Shown here in pieces: positions 45,203 through 54,539 of a DNA stretch of 64,000 nt. A program made the position numbers and the translations under genes. This stretch comes from Bacillus mesophilus. GTDB taxonomy: Bacteria; Bacillota; Bacilli; Bacillales; SA4. Below the pieces are notes generated by a model, which was not told the origin of the DNA, ran no database searches, and saw only the letters and a program-made list of their open reading frames with translations. The stretch covers positions 24,832 to 88,831 of the forward strand of contig NZ_JAAIWM010000006.1 in NCBI RefSeq assembly GCF_011008845.1, in the 5' to 3' direction. Positions within the stretch are counted from its first letter, which is position 1; every line of letters begins with the position of its first letter.

Positions 45203-46038
45203 TGAGAACTCAACGTATTGTGACTTCAACATTAGCTTATGTCCTTGCTTTTATTGCGTTAGTTACGTTTATTTTCCCTTTCGTACTTTTAGTTCTAAAC
45301 TCGTTTAAGGATAACGGAGAGATCTTAACAAATCCGTTTGCTCTTCCGACTAGCTGGGACTTCGGACAGTTTATGGAAGTAATCGAGAAGATGAACTTCT
45401 TGGTAACGTTTAAGAACACATTTGTCATTACGTCACTTAGTACTCTATTTATTGTTATTTTTTCAGCGATGGCGGCTTACCACATGGTAAGAAGACCAAC
45501 GAAATATAATAAAGTTCTGTTTGCAATATTAGTAGCATCAATGGTAATCCCGTTTCAGTCGTTGATGATTCCATTAATCTATATTTATGGGGCAAAATTA
45601 CAATTGATTGATGCGATCCCAATTCCTCTACTAATCTTCTTTTATATTGGATTTGGTAGCTCTCTTTCCATCTTCATCTTTCATGGGTTTATTAAATCCA
45701 TTCCGGTTGAAATTGAAGAGGCTGCTAGAATTGATGGTTGTAACACGATTCAAACATTCTTTATCATCGTTTTTCCAATGCTAAGACCGATTGCTGTAAC
45801 TGTTGGAATTCTTAACGTACTTTGGATTTGGAATGACTATCTATTACCTTCACTTGTACTGAATAATGAAGCAGTTTATACAATGCCAGTTATGATGAAG
45901 GTATTTAATGGGACATATATGAACAACTGGGAGTTATTGATTCCTGCCATTCTATTGACGGTATTGCCAATCCTAATACTATACATTATTGGCCAACGTG
46001 CAATTATTAATGGAGTTATGCAAGGGTCTATTAAGTAG
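45202..46038 (+). CDS. Sugar ABC transporter permease (MalG-type)
   Basis: A 278-residue CUT1 permease, six spans, with the EAA loop IPVEIEEAARIDGCNTIQTF and a C-terminus ending VMQGSIK. Its end is similar to the permease relic at 19539-19745, which shows that the two glucosidase loci once shared the same operon plan. Overlaps the upstream permease by one base. Confidence 0.93.
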   Translation: MRTQRIVTSTLAYVLAFIALVTFIFPFVLLVLNSFKDNGEILTNPFALPTSWDFGQFMEVIEKMNFLVTFKNTFVITSLSTLFIVIFSAMAAYHMVRRPTKYNKVLFAILVASMVIPFQSLMIPLIYIYGAKLQLIDAIPIPLLIFFYIGFGSSLSIFIFHGFIKSIPVEIEEAARIDGCNTIQTFFIIVFPMLRPIAVTVGILNVLWIWNDYLLPSLVLNNEAVYTMPVMMKVFNGTYMNNWELLIPAILLTVLPILILYIIGQRAIINGVMQGSIK

Positions 46039-46107
46039 TAAGGAATTCGCAACAGAGTATGCGAAAACATTCAAATTGTAGCAATTGATTGTAAAGGAGT
46101 TTTGAAA

Positions 46108-47793
46108 ATGAATAAAGTTTGGTGGAAAGAAGCAGTAGCCTATCAAATTTATCCGCGTAGTTTTATGGATAGTAATGGGGACGGAATTGGGGATCTCCCA
46201 GGAATTTTATCAAAGCTAGATTATTTAAAGGATTTAGGGATTGATGTAATTTGGCTTTCTCCAATCTATGAATCACCAAATGATGATAACGGCTATGATA
46301 TCAGCGATTATTTTGACATCATGTCAGAATTTGGTACGATGGAAGACTTCGATCTATTGTTAAAAGAGGTTCATGCAAGAGGTATGAAACTAATCATGGA
46401 TTTAGTTGTTAATCATACGTCTGATGAACATCCTTGGTTTATTGAATCACGCTCTTCTAAAGATAATCCGAAACGTGACTATTATATATGGAAACCAGCT
46501 AATGAGGATGGAGGACCACCGAACAACTGGGAGTCGTTTTTTAGTGGATCTACTTGGGAGTATGATGAGGAAACAGGTGAGTATTATTTACACTTGTTTA
46601 CGAAAAAGCAGCCTGATTTAAATTGGAATAATCCTGATGTCGTAAAGGATATTTACGAAATGATTACGTGGTGGCTAGATAAAGGAATAGACGGATTCCG
46701 TGTTGATGCAATTAACCACATGGGTAAGGCAGAAGGATTTCCAGATGATCCACACCCAGAAGATCAACGATATAATACTGGGTACAAAATGTTTTCTAAC
46801 CTACCACAGGTACATGAACAACTTCAAAAGTTAAACCGTGAAGTTTTAAGTAAGTATGATATTATGACAGTCGGAGAAACATCAGGTGTTGGACCTAAGG
46901 AAGCCCTTCTATATGTTGGGGAGGATCGTAATGAGTTTAATATGGTTTTCCAATTTGAACATATGGGTATTGACTGCGGAACTCAAGGTAAATGGGGAGT
47001 AGAACCGTGGAGTCTTCTTGAACTGAAATCACTGATGAGTAAATGGCAGACAGAACTTTATGAAAAAGGTTGGAATGCCTTATTCTTCAACAATCACGAT
47101 CAACCAAGAGCAGTATCTCGTTTTGGCGATGATGGGAAGTATTGGTCAGAGTCAGCAAAGTTATTAGCTACTTATATCCATACATTGTCTGGTACACCTT
47201 TTGTCTACCAAGGTGAAGAAATCGGAATGACCAATGTTGCATTTGATTCAATTGACTCTTACCGTGATGTTGAAATCCTGAATTACTACAAAGAGAAAGT
47301 GGTAGAGCAAGGTCAAGATCATGATGAGATCATGAAGAGAATTCATCATAAAGGCAGAGATAATTCTAGAACTCCTATGCAGTGGAGTACAAATGATCAG
47401 GCAGGCTTTACAGCGGGCACACCATGGATTGAGGTAAACCCAAATTATTCTAGCATAAATGTAGAAAAACAGGTTCAGGATCCAGACTCAGTTTTAAATT
47501 ATTATAAACAACTCATTCAACTCCGTAAAAAGCACGAAGTACTTGTTTATGGTGACTATGAGCTAATTTTAGAGAACGATACAGAAATCTATGCCTATAC
47601 TCGTACATTAGGACAGGAGAAGCTTCTCGTTGTCTTGAACTTCTTTGGTGGAACACCTACGTTCCGTTTACCTAGCTCCTTACATGTTGAATCGCATGAG
47701 CTTTTAATTAGTAACTATGGTGTAGAAGAAGATGTGAATATACAAGAATTCCAGCTTCAGCCTTATGAAGCAAGAGTTTATCGTATAAAATAA
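46108..47793 (+). CDS. GH13 oligo-1,6-glucosidase / alpha-glucosidase (copy B)
   Basis: Cytoplasmic enzyme that hydrolyses the oligosaccharide brought in by the preceding importer. 561 residues; nucleophile Asp200 in GFRVDAINH, acid/base in VGETSG, third carboxylate in NNHDQPR. AAAGGAG lies eight bases before ATG 46108, preferred to the TTG at 46102. Copy A at 19820 is a close paralogue. The residue after the nucleophile differs (DA here, DV in copy A), a position tied to alpha-1,4 versus alpha-1,6 preference in this family, so the two may differ in substrate. Confidence 0.93.
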   Translation: MNKVWWKEAVAYQIYPRSFMDSNGDGIGDLPGILSKLDYLKDLGIDVIWLSPIYESPNDDNGYDISDYFDIMSEFGTMEDFDLLLKEVHARGMKLIMDLVVNHTSDEHPWFIESRSSKDNPKRDYYIWKPANEDGGPPNNWESFFSGSTWEYDEETGEYYLHLFTKKQPDLNWNNPDVVKDIYEMITWWLDKGIDGFRVDAINHMGKAEGFPDDPHPEDQRYNTGYKMFSNLPQVHEQLQKLNREVLSKYDIMTVGETSGVGPKEALLYVGEDRNEFNMVFQFEHMGIDCGTQGKWGVEPWSLLELKSLMSKWQTELYEKGWNALFFNNHDQPRAVSRFGDDGKYWSESAKLLATYIHTLSGTPFVYQGEEIGMTNVAFDSIDSYRDVEILNYYKEKVVEQGQDHDEIMKRIHHKGRDNSRTPMQWSTNDQAGFTAGTPWIEVNPNYSSINVEKQVQDPDSVLNYYKQLIQLRKKHEVLVYGDYELILENDTEIYAYTRTLGQEKLLVVLNFFGGTPTFRLPSSLHVESHELLISNYGVEEDVNIQEFQLQPYEARVYRIK

Positions 47794-47803
47794 GTTTTAC
47801 TTA

Positions 47804-47855
47804 AAAAGGGATGGTTCTTTGCTTCCGAATAGGAAGAAGAACCATCCCTTTTGCT
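47804..47855. terminator. Strong terminator after glucosidase copy B
   Basis: AAAAGGGATGGTTCTT (47804-47819) pairs with AAGAACCATCCCTTTT (47837-47852), with an inner CTTCC/GGAAG stem. It also abuts the end of the convergent gene, so it may serve both. Confidence 0.92.
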
Positions 47856-49274
47856 TTAGCTGAATACAGCCAAACCCTGAATATAAACCAAGCCAATAAC
47901 AAGGAAAATAATCCCAAATATTATGTTCCATCTAAGTCCAACCTCAGAAAGGCTCCGACCATTTAAACTAGCAAGTAGTAGGAGTGGTACAGTGACGGGT
48001 GCGACAAATAAGGTAACAGACACTCCTAGTAATAATGAAAGAGCAACTAACTCAGGTGCGTATCCTCCTGGAATATCTATTAGTATACCTGATAGTAAAA
48101 CCATGGCGGGAATTGGAGGAAAGCCACAAAATCCTAACAAGATCACCACTAGTGTTAACCCCATTAAAATATTTAGATTCAGCCATTCAACGATTGTTAA
48201 AAAGTATAGAAAAAGATCATGACCATAACCGGTCTCCTTCAAGGTGCCAACTAATATTCCAGCTGAAAGCATGAGGAAAATTTCTCGTTTTTTCTTTCCA
48301 AAATCAATGGCTACGAAAGTGAACCATTGTTTTTTATATTGTGGTAAGGCTCTGTTGCTTATAAAGTAAAGAGTGGTAACTACTACAACTACTAGTGGAA
48401 CGGCAAGCAATATATCAAGTTTTAAAAAGTGATGGGTGATAAATATTCCTCCCATTAAAAGAGAAACCCAAAATAAAAACTTTCCTACGAGCCCATTAAG
48501 GTGTTCCTTTGGATTCATAGTTAAGTCTGGTATCACCTCATCTACGACCTTCTTTCTAGACTTTTGTAACGAGAAAATTCCGATGCTAAGAGCCATCCCA
48601 ATCATTGCTAGCCCTAACCCCTTAAACATAGTAGGAAAAAGTGGTGCATTGGTTCCTCCCACTACATAAGCAAAGGCAGGATGAACGGCTGTCCATAAGA
48701 CAGTCAAAGAAAAACCTCTAATAACTGCTGTACTAAGAGTGAAATCCCAGGGTAATTGAGTAACATGAGGTTTTTTCATGTTCTGAAACATTTGATAAGA
48801 GAATGGTATTCCGCCGACAGTCATAAACGAAGAAATCAAGTGTGTGATAGAAGTAACGAGTGAATAGAATCTAGTCGGGGTTGTAATCTTTTTTTTCCCA
48901 AGCAACATTAGAGCCTTTACATAAGGACGATGGCTAATCATCCAGCTAACGAGGCCTATTAAAATAACCAATGTTATAATAGCGTTCATCTCACGTAAGC
49001 CAATCCATAATGCAATTGGAGATGAGGAGGTAGAAACTACTATAATAATAGAGATTGTTATTAATAGAATAGGAAGAAGTAAACCTCTCTTTGGAAAAAC
49101 AAGTAAAGTGGTTAGTAACATGATCATTGCCATTATAGATTGAGTTTCTGTAATGATTGGATGTTCCCATATGGTAGATAATAAATATAAAAGAATATAC
49201 AAAACGAGCGCAATAATAAACAAGTTGTTTATATAATGAGAAATGGTTCCTTTGCTTCCTTTCACGAATGTCAC
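47856..49274 (-). CDS. Polytopic membrane transporter-like protein, unknown
   Basis: A 472-residue, mostly hydrophobic protein with roughly 11-13 spans. I do not recognise the family with certainty; the overall plan, with helices broken by Gly/Pro motifs (FMTVGGIPFSYQMF, GFCGFPPIPAMVLLSG), resembles ion-transporter-superfamily or DUF401-like permeases. A hydrophilic loop (KSRKKVVDEVIPDLTMNPKE) divides two halves. The GTG at 49274 has AGGAA close by and GTG 49265 is an alternative. It is monocistronic and convergent with the glucosidase. Confidence 0.7.
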   Translation of the reverse strand: MTFVKGSKGTISHYINNLFIIALVLYILLYLLSTIWEHPIITETQSIMAMIMLLTTLLVFPKRGLLLPILLITISIIIVVSTSSSPIALWIGLREMNAIITLVILIGLVSWMISHRPYVKALMLLGKKKITTPTRFYSLVTSITHLISSFMTVGGIPFSYQMFQNMKKPHVTQLPWDFTLSTAVIRGFSLTVLWTAVHPAFAYVVGGTNAPLFPTMFKGLGLAMIGMALSIGIFSLQKSRKKVVDEVIPDLTMNPKEHLNGLVGKFLFWVSLLMGGIFITHHFLKLDILLAVPLVVVVVTTLYFISNRALPQYKKQWFTFVAIDFGKKKREIFLMLSAGILVGTLKETGYGHDLFLYFLTIVEWLNLNILMGLTLVVILLGFCGFPPIPAMVLLSGILIDIPGGYAPELVALSLLLGVSVTLFVAPVTVPLLLLASLNGRSLSEVGLRWNIIFGIIFLVIGLVYIQGLAVFS

Positions 49275-49494
49275 ACTTCCTATTGGTATTATTTACATAC
49301 TAATCTAGTTACTAAGTATATAATTTCAGATGGTACTCTGCACGGAAAATAGATTGTAGATACTTCCTACATTTATATAGATTTTAAGATCATATATCTC
49401 AACTTTTTATCTGTTTTTCGGATAATTCCTTTTCAAATATATGGTAAAATCAGGTTGGACTAAAGAAATTCCGATATCAAAGGGAGAGAATATT
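49275..49494. other. Divergent intergenic region, no gene seen
   Basis: A 220-base A+T-rich stretch between the minus-strand permease and the AAC(3)-family gene. It must hold both promoters, but no box pair with good spacing stands out. AGGGAG at 49481-49486 is the ribosome site of the next gene. Confidence 0.4.
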
Positions 49495-50307
49495 GTGAGT
49501 GAGAAAAAATCAATTGAACGAATACCTTCACCAAACACTGCTACGAGTCTACAAGAAGACTTTCGAAAGTTAGGGATCGAAAGAGGGATGGTTCTTATTG
49601 TTCATTCATCTCTTAGTTCATTAGGGTGGGTGTGTGGTGGCCCCGTTGCCGTTGTAGATGCTCTAATGAAAACTGTAGGAGAAGAAGGAACGATTGTTAT
49701 GCCAACGCAGACTAGTGGTAATTCTGATCCGGCAGGTTGGCAGAATCCGCCAGTACCAGAGGAATGGTGGTCTACGATTCGTGAGGAAATGCCTGCATAT
49801 AACTCTAAGTTCAGCCCATCAAGAGGAATGGGACAAATCGTTGAGACCTTTAGAACGATGCCTGGGGTAAAAAGAAGCCAACATCCAGCATATTCCTTTG
49901 CTGCATGGGGCAAGTATGCGGATTATATACTAGCTGAACAACCTCTGGAATCAGGGTTTGGCCCTGATTCACCATTAGGAAAGATCTATCAATTAGATGG
50001 CTCTATTTTATTGCTAGGGGTTTCTCATGACAGTAACACGTCCTTACACATGGCTGAGCATTCAATTCAAGACCGAAAGAGAGTTGCAAAAGGTGCAGCC
50101 CTTATTGAGGACGGTCAACGTGTATGGAAAACGTATGAAGAAATTGAATATGATGCAGATATATTTGAGAACATTGGTAAACAATTTGAAGAAACCAACC
50201 CATTGAAGGTTGCAACGATTGGATTGGCCACTTGTAAACTAATGAAACAAAGACAGATCGTTGATTTTGCGAGAGAATATTTTAATAAAGGCGTGCAAAT
50301 AAATTAA
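49495..50307 (+). CDS. AAC(3) family N-acetyltransferase (YokD-like)
   Basis: A 270-residue acetyl-CoA-dependent acetyltransferase related to aminoglycoside 3-N-acetyltransferases and B. subtilis YokD. Motifs are MVLIVHSSLSSLGWVCGG, TIVMPTQTSGNSDP, PSRGMGQIVETFR, QHPAYSFAAWG and SPLGKIYQLDGSILLLGV. Many chromosomal members do not confer aminoglycoside resistance, so drug modification should not be assumed. GTG 49495 follows AGGGAG at eight bases; a longer frame upstream lacks a ribosome site. Confidence 0.9.
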   Translation: MSEKKSIERIPSPNTATSLQEDFRKLGIERGMVLIVHSSLSSLGWVCGGPVAVVDALMKTVGEEGTIVMPTQTSGNSDPAGWQNPPVPEEWWSTIREEMPAYNSKFSPSRGMGQIVETFRTMPGVKRSQHPAYSFAAWGKYADYILAEQPLESGFGPDSPLGKIYQLDGSILLLGVSHDSNTSLHMAEHSIQDRKRVAKGAALIEDGQRVWKTYEEIEYDADIFENIGKQFEETNPLKVATIGLATCKLMKQRQIVDFAREYFNKGVQIN

Positions 50308-50312
50308 AATGG

Positions 50313-50348
50313 AAGGGTTCGTTTTCTATTAATAGAGGATGAACCCTT
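50313..50348. terminator. Terminator between convergent genes
   Basis: AAGGGTTC (50313-50320) pairs with GAACCCTT (50341-50348), with an inner CTAT/ATAG stem and T/A-rich flanks. It serves the acetyltransferase gene and probably the convergent SIMPL gene. Confidence 0.72.
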
Positions 50349-50363
50349 TATTGATGTTTTGGC

Positions 50364-51002
50364 TTACTTAAAATAATAAAACTTCACTTCAAGTCTTGCT
50401 TCAATTTCTAATTGACCGGGTTCAATAGGAGTTGTAACAGCGCCGATCATCTGAGTACTGTATAGAGATTGTTGTGGAAGAACTGGACGTTCTGAAGTCA
50501 TCTCTTTTATGTGTAAAGGAATGGGATGAAGACTAAGTCCCATTGTCCCGATGATGGTTTGTGCATTTATGAAGGCATTGTGTAAAGCCTTATTTAAAGC
50601 TTCCTGATAGTAAATATCCTCGCTCTTAACAGAAAACTGGAAGTCATTTATTCTATTTGCACCATTAGCAACTGCTGTATCAATTACTGCCCCCACTTGA
50701 GATACCTGATCTAGATTGATTAGCACATTATTTGAAACCTCATAACCCAGGAAATTTTGTTTCCCCTCAAGATATTCATATAATGGTTGAATACGATAAC
50801 TTTCGGTTTGAATTTTCTCCTGAACAACGCCCAATTGTTTAATAGATTGAATGACTTGTTGAGTAATCACAGCATTTTCCTGCTGAGCATCCACAAGCTG
50901 AACACCTTGTGTAACAACTCCTATTAAGATTTTGACAACATTCGGTTTAATGAAGACCTTACCTGTGCCATTCACGGTTAATATTTGCACGTTTTTGTAC
51001 AA
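50364..51002 (-). CDS. SIMPL (DUF541) domain protein
   Basis: A 212-residue protein made of one SIMPL/DUF541 domain (VQILTVNGTGKVFIKPN ... IGVVTQGVQLVDAQQEN ... YEVSNNVLINLDQVSQVGAVIDTAV in order). Unlike many members it has no signal peptide, so it appears cytoplasmic. Function unknown; relatives are oligomeric and stress-related. TTG 51002 lies nine bases after AAAGGGG; TTG 51020 would add six residues. It is divergent from the first usp gene. Confidence 0.85.
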   Translation of the reverse strand: MYKNVQILTVNGTGKVFIKPNVVKILIGVVTQGVQLVDAQQENAVITQQVIQSIKQLGVVQEKIQTESYRIQPLYEYLEGKQNFLGYEVSNNVLINLDQVSQVGAVIDTAVANGANRINDFQFSVKSEDIYYQEALNKALHNAFINAQTIIGTMGLSLHPIPLHIKEMTSERPVLPQQSLYSTQMIGAVTTPIEPGQLEIEARLEVKFYYFK

Positions 51003-51107
51003 ATTCCTATCCCCTTTCAAAGATAACGTTACTTTATCTCATGTAAGATCTGATTTATTTATGTCTAATTTAAGTAGGTTGCTAAAAAAAATATTATTTT
51101 TAAAAGT

Positions 51108-51150
51108 AGTGATATTCATCACATTAAAAACCTATCAGCTACTTTATGAT
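51108..51150 (+). promoter_or_regulatory. Fnr-type site and -10 box upstream of usp gene 1
   Basis: AGTGA-TATTCA-TCACA (51108-51123) matches the Fnr/Crp consensus TGTGA-N6-TCACA at nine of ten positions. A TATGAT -10 box lies at 51145-51150. With transcription starting about seven bases later, the site is centred at -41.5, the standard class II activator position. No -35 box is present, as expected for an activated promoter. Confidence 0.65.
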
Positions 51151-51218
51151 CAGTGTAGAAAAGGAATCCAAGTTTTTACCATCTTATCGAATGATTATAA
51201 GAAGAGGATGTGTGATTC

Positions 51219-51656
51219 ATGATAAACAAGTTTTCCAAAGTTCTGGTTGCCTATGATGGTTCAGATTTAAGTAAAAAGGCAGTAGAGTATGCAAAAAATC
51301 TTGTCCAAAATGATGAGAAAGCGGAATTAGAGGTTGTAACAGTTATGACTGTAAGTACATTTATAGGTGCTTATGAGGCGTATTCTTTTATGGAGATGAG
51401 GAAAGTAGCCGAAGCAGCAGCGAATACTAGAGTAAGAGAAGGGAAGCAACTGTTAGAGGGTATCCCTAATAAAACAGGTGTGCAGATCCTAGAGGGTGAC
51501 CCGGCTATGCAAATAATTCAATATGCGGAAGAGAAGAACTTTGATGTGATTGTCATGGGAAGTAGAGGATTAGGAAAAGTTAGAGAGTTCTTCTTAGGTA
51601 GTGTGAGCCATAACGTGGTGCAAATGGCAAAATGTCCTGTTTTTATTATTAAATAA
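51219..51656 (+). CDS. Universal stress protein UspA family (1)
   Basis: A 145-residue cytoplasmic Usp-fold protein. N-terminal VLVAYDGSDLSKKAVEYA and C-terminal GSRGLGKVREFFLGSVSHNV, the G-2x-G-9x-GS nucleotide motif, indicate the ATP-binding type. AGGATGTG precedes the ATG. A paralogue follows 127 bases downstream with a palindromic repeat between. The upstream Fnr-type site suggests induction when oxygen is low. Confidence 0.94.
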   Translation: MINKFSKVLVAYDGSDLSKKAVEYAKNLVQNDEKAELEVVTVMTVSTFIGAYEAYSFMEMRKVAEAAANTRVREGKQLLEGIPNKTGVQILEGDPAMQIIQYAEEKNFDVIVMGSRGLGKVREFFLGSVSHNVVQMAKCPVFIIK

Positions 51657-51660
51657 TATT

Positions 51661-51687
51661 GGGACGGAGGGACAGGTACACTGTCCC
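51661..51687. repeat. 27-bp palindromic repeat, copy 7
   Basis: GGGACGGAGGGACAGG...CTGTCCC, four bases after the stop of usp gene 1 and within the usp pair. Confidence 0.87.
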
Positions 51688-51783
51688 AGTGAAATTCTAA
51701 AAAAATTAACAAAAGAAGCAGGAGAAATTGCCGTCTTCTTCCTTACAGTTAAAAAGTTATAGATAGTAAAGGATGTGACCCAA

Positions 51784-52209
51784 ATGGAAAAGCCATCTAA
51801 AATTCTTGTTGCCTATGATGGATCAGAGTTGAGTAAAAAAGCATTGGAATATGCTAAATTTCTAGTATCAGATCATGAACAAGCGGAACTAGAGGTTGTA
51901 ACGGTGATGATGTATCTAGGTGCTTATGATGCATACTCATTTAAGGAATTAAGAAAGACTGTCGAATCTGAAACTAGCCTACTAGTAGAAGAAGTGAAAG
52001 ATATGTTAAGCTCTGTTCAAAATCCAACATCAGTTCATATGCTAGAAGGAGACCCTTCTCTTCAAATTATCAAATTGGCTGAAGAAAAGGGAGTTGACAC
52101 AATCGTCTTGGGTAGTAGAGGTTTAGGTCGATTTAAAGAATTTTTCTTAGGCAGTGTGAGTCATAACGTGGTCCAAATGGCAAAATGTCCGGTTTTGATC
52201 GTAAAATAA
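51784..52209 (+). CDS. Universal stress protein UspA family (2)
   Basis: A 141-residue paralogue of the preceding protein, with the same VAYDGSELSKKALEYAKF start and the ATP motif GSRGLGRFKEFFLGSVSH. ATG 51784 follows AAAGGATGTG; the in-frame GTG at 51775 is within that site. It probably arose by tandem duplication and may be co-transcribed with usp gene 1, unless repeat copy 7 acts as a barrier. Confidence 0.94.
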   Translation: MEKPSKILVAYDGSELSKKALEYAKFLVSDHEQAELEVVTVMMYLGAYDAYSFKELRKTVESETSLLVEEVKDMLSSVQNPTSVHMLEGDPSLQIIKLAEEKGVDTIVLGSRGLGRFKEFFLGSVSHNVVQMAKCPVLIVK

Positions 52210-52256
52210 TATCACACGTTATGTTCTGATATAGCGCTAAACTAAATAGTATAGAG

Positions 52257-52299
52257 TAAACAAACCCACCTTTTTGATGCGAGGTGGGTTTGTTTAGTT
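52257..52299 (+). terminator. usp operon terminator
   Basis: TAAACAAACCCACCT (52257-52271) pairs perfectly with AGGTGGGTTTGTTTA (52282-52296), followed by GTTT. Confidence 0.88.
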
Positions 52300-52305
52300 T
52301 AAGGT

Positions 52306-52359
52306 GGGACAAGGAACCTGTCCCCGTGTCCCGGGACAAGGAACCTGTCCCCTTGTCCC
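52306..52359. repeat. 27-bp palindromic repeat, copies 8 and 9 in direct tandem
   Basis: Two 27-bp units (52306-52332 and 52333-52359) joined head to tail without a spacer. Both are GGGACAAGGAACC-type; the right arms differ at one base (CCGTGTCCC, CCTTGTCCC). Confidence 0.88.
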
Positions 52360-52413
52360 GTTGGTGATATAATATGAGTGTAGTAGTTTACTTGGTGGAA
52401 TGTGAGGATCATT

Positions 52414-54492
52414 ATGGAGAAGATTAAATATTATATAACCGTTGTCTATCAGAGTATTCGACGGTTTTGGAGAGAGAAAAGACTAAATAAAATTCTGCTT
52501 CTACTTTTTTTATTGTTCATTTTGTTTACGATGGCGTTTTTTACTTTTATGGCAGCAACGGCGAATATTGAATCGTTAAAAAGTGGATTGAATCAAGCTA
52601 CTGTTATTTATGATAAGGATGATGAGGTTGCAAGTGAGATTGTAACGAATCGGACAAAAGGTGTACTTTATGAGGAGCTTCCTGAGCATGTTCAGCATGC
52701 AGTGATTGCGATTGAGGATCAACGTTTTTATGAGCATAATGGATTTGATATAAGGGGAATGACTCGAGCCTTTTTCAAAAATTTGGTGGCTGGTAGAATT
52801 ACTGGTGGGGGAAGTACAATCACGCAACAACTAACGAAAAACGCTTTACTTTCTCCTCAAAAAACATATAGGAGAAAGATAGAAGAGCTTTTTTTAGCGG
52901 TTGAAATAGAGAAGAATTATAAGAAAGAAGAAATCTTGGAAATGTACGTGAATCAAGTTTATTTTGGTAGTGGGGCTTGGGGCATCAACCAAGCTTCGAT
53001 GAAATATTTTAATAAACCAATTCAAGATGTTAGTATTAGTGAGGCTGCGATGCTAGCGGGATTATTGCAAGCACCTTCAGCCCGAAATCCATATAAAAAC
53101 TATGATCAGGCTTTGGAAAGAAGAAATGTTGTCTTAAAAAAGATGCAAGAACAAGGCTATATATCTAAAGAGGCATATAACAAGGGAATAAAAGAAGAGA
53201 TTACGCTAGAGGATGGCGGAGGAAGTGCTATTAAACGCCAGTATCCTTATTACACGGATGCAGTGATTGATGAGGCTATTCTTCGTTATGGTCTAACGCA
53301 AGAGGAGATTTTAACAAGAGGTTATCGTATTTATACTGAGATGGATCAGTCCATTCAAGCTTCTTTGGAAAACGTGTATGAGCAAAACTCTTTATTTCCA
53401 AAAGGAAAGCAAGGAACATTAGTTCAAAGTGGTGCCGTTTTAATTGATCCCGCATCAGGAGGAGTCCGAGGACTAATCGGAGGACGCGGGGATTATGTAT
53501 TCAGGGGATTTAACAGAGCAACTCATATGAAGGCACAGCCAGGTTCTACTCTAAAGCCTATTGCCGTCTACAGTCCTGCACTAGAAGCTGGCTATGGCAC
53601 AACCTCTATGTTAGTGGACGAACCGATTACCTTTGGGGAATATCAACCTCAAAATGCTTCAAGAGAATTTAAAGGTGAAATGCCAATGTACGAGGCTCTA
53701 CAAATATCACAAAATGTTCCGGCAGTATGGCTTTTAGATCAAATTGGTTTGCAAAAAGGGTTAGACTCTGTCAAGAGATTTGGAATTCCAATTGAAAAGG
53801 AAGATGAGTATTTAGGAATTTCTCTTGGTGGGATGCATAAAGGAGTATCACCACTACAGTTAGCAGAGGCCTACTCTGTATTTCCTAATAAGGGAATGAA
53901 ACAGGATAGTCATCTTATTACAAAGATTGTGGGACCTACAGGAAATATCATTGCAGAACACAAACCGGCAAGTGTTAGAGTGATATCAAAAGTGGTCGCA
54001 AACGAAATTACATCCATGCTTTTATATGTTGTAGAGTCTGGAACTGGAAAAGGAACTCAACTAGAGGGTGTAGAATTAGCAGGTAAAACAGGATCTACAC
54101 AGTTACCATACAGTGATATTAAGGGAACAAAGGATCAATGGTTTGCCGGGTATACACCTAATCTTGTAGGTGTTGTATGGCTTGGGTATGATATAACGGA
54201 CAGAGAGCATTATTTACCTAATAGTACAGGAGAAAACGTCGTACCAATTTTCCGAGCCATTATGGAACAAGCAGTGAAACATACAGAACCACAAGAATTT
54301 GATGTGGCCTCCGTCAATGATAGGCTAGCAGGTAATGACAAGATAGAACATGAAAAATATAAAGAAGCAGTAAAAGAATCTGTTGAAAAAATAAAAGAAA
54401 AAATCACAGAAGAAGCGCCCGGTTGGAAGGAAAAAATAGATGCAACTCTGATCAAAATTGTAGATCAAGTTGTAGACCTGATTCAGGAATAA
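52414..54492 (+). CDS. Class A penicillin-binding protein (PbpG-like, PBP1A family)
   Basis: Bifunctional peptidoglycan synthase, 692 residues, anchored by one N-terminal span (about residues 28-50). The glycosyltransferase domain has EDQRFYEHNGFD and GGSTITQQLTKN. The transpeptidase domain has the active-site Ser in QPGSTLKP, SQN, and KTGSTQ. Length and sequence are closest to B. subtilis PbpG, linked to spore wall synthesis. ATG 52414 follows GAGGATC. The C-terminus has a charged, Lys/Glu-rich tail. Confidence 0.93.
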   Translation: MEKIKYYITVVYQSIRRFWREKRLNKILLLLFLLFILFTMAFFTFMAATANIESLKSGLNQATVIYDKDDEVASEIVTNRTKGVLYEELPEHVQHAVIAIEDQRFYEHNGFDIRGMTRAFFKNLVAGRITGGGSTITQQLTKNALLSPQKTYRRKIEELFLAVEIEKNYKKEEILEMYVNQVYFGSGAWGINQASMKYFNKPIQDVSISEAAMLAGLLQAPSARNPYKNYDQALERRNVVLKKMQEQGYISKEAYNKGIKEEITLEDGGGSAIKRQYPYYTDAVIDEAILRYGLTQEEILTRGYRIYTEMDQSIQASLENVYEQNSLFPKGKQGTLVQSGAVLIDPASGGVRGLIGGRGDYVFRGFNRATHMKAQPGSTLKPIAVYSPALEAGYGTTSMLVDEPITFGEYQPQNASREFKGEMPMYEALQISQNVPAVWLLDQIGLQKGLDSVKRFGIPIEKEDEYLGISLGGMHKGVSPLQLAEAYSVFPNKGMKQDSHLITKIVGPTGNIIAEHKPASVRVISKVVANEITSMLLYVVESGTGKGTQLEGVELAGKTGSTQLPYSDIKGTKDQWFAGYTPNLVGVVWLGYDITDREHYLPNSTGENVVPIFRAIMEQAVKHTEPQEFDVASVNDRLAGNDKIEHEKYKEAVKESVEKIKEKITEEAPGWKEKIDATLIKIVDQVVDLIQE

Positions 54493-54494
54493 CC

Positions 54495-54521
54495 GGGACA
54501 AGGGGACAGGCACCTTGTCCC
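54495..54521. repeat. 27-bp palindromic repeat, copy 10
   Basis: GGGACAAGGGGACAGG...CTTGTCCC, two bases after the stop of the penicillin-binding protein gene and before the ribosome site of the next. Confidence 0.87.
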
Positions 54522-54539
54522 AGAAGGAGTTGAGTAAAT

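Noticed and set aside
49495..50307. An aminoglycoside resistance gene
   Set aside because: It is closest in pattern to YokD-type chromosomal acetyltransferases, with no mobile element nearby; resistance is not supported by sequence alone.
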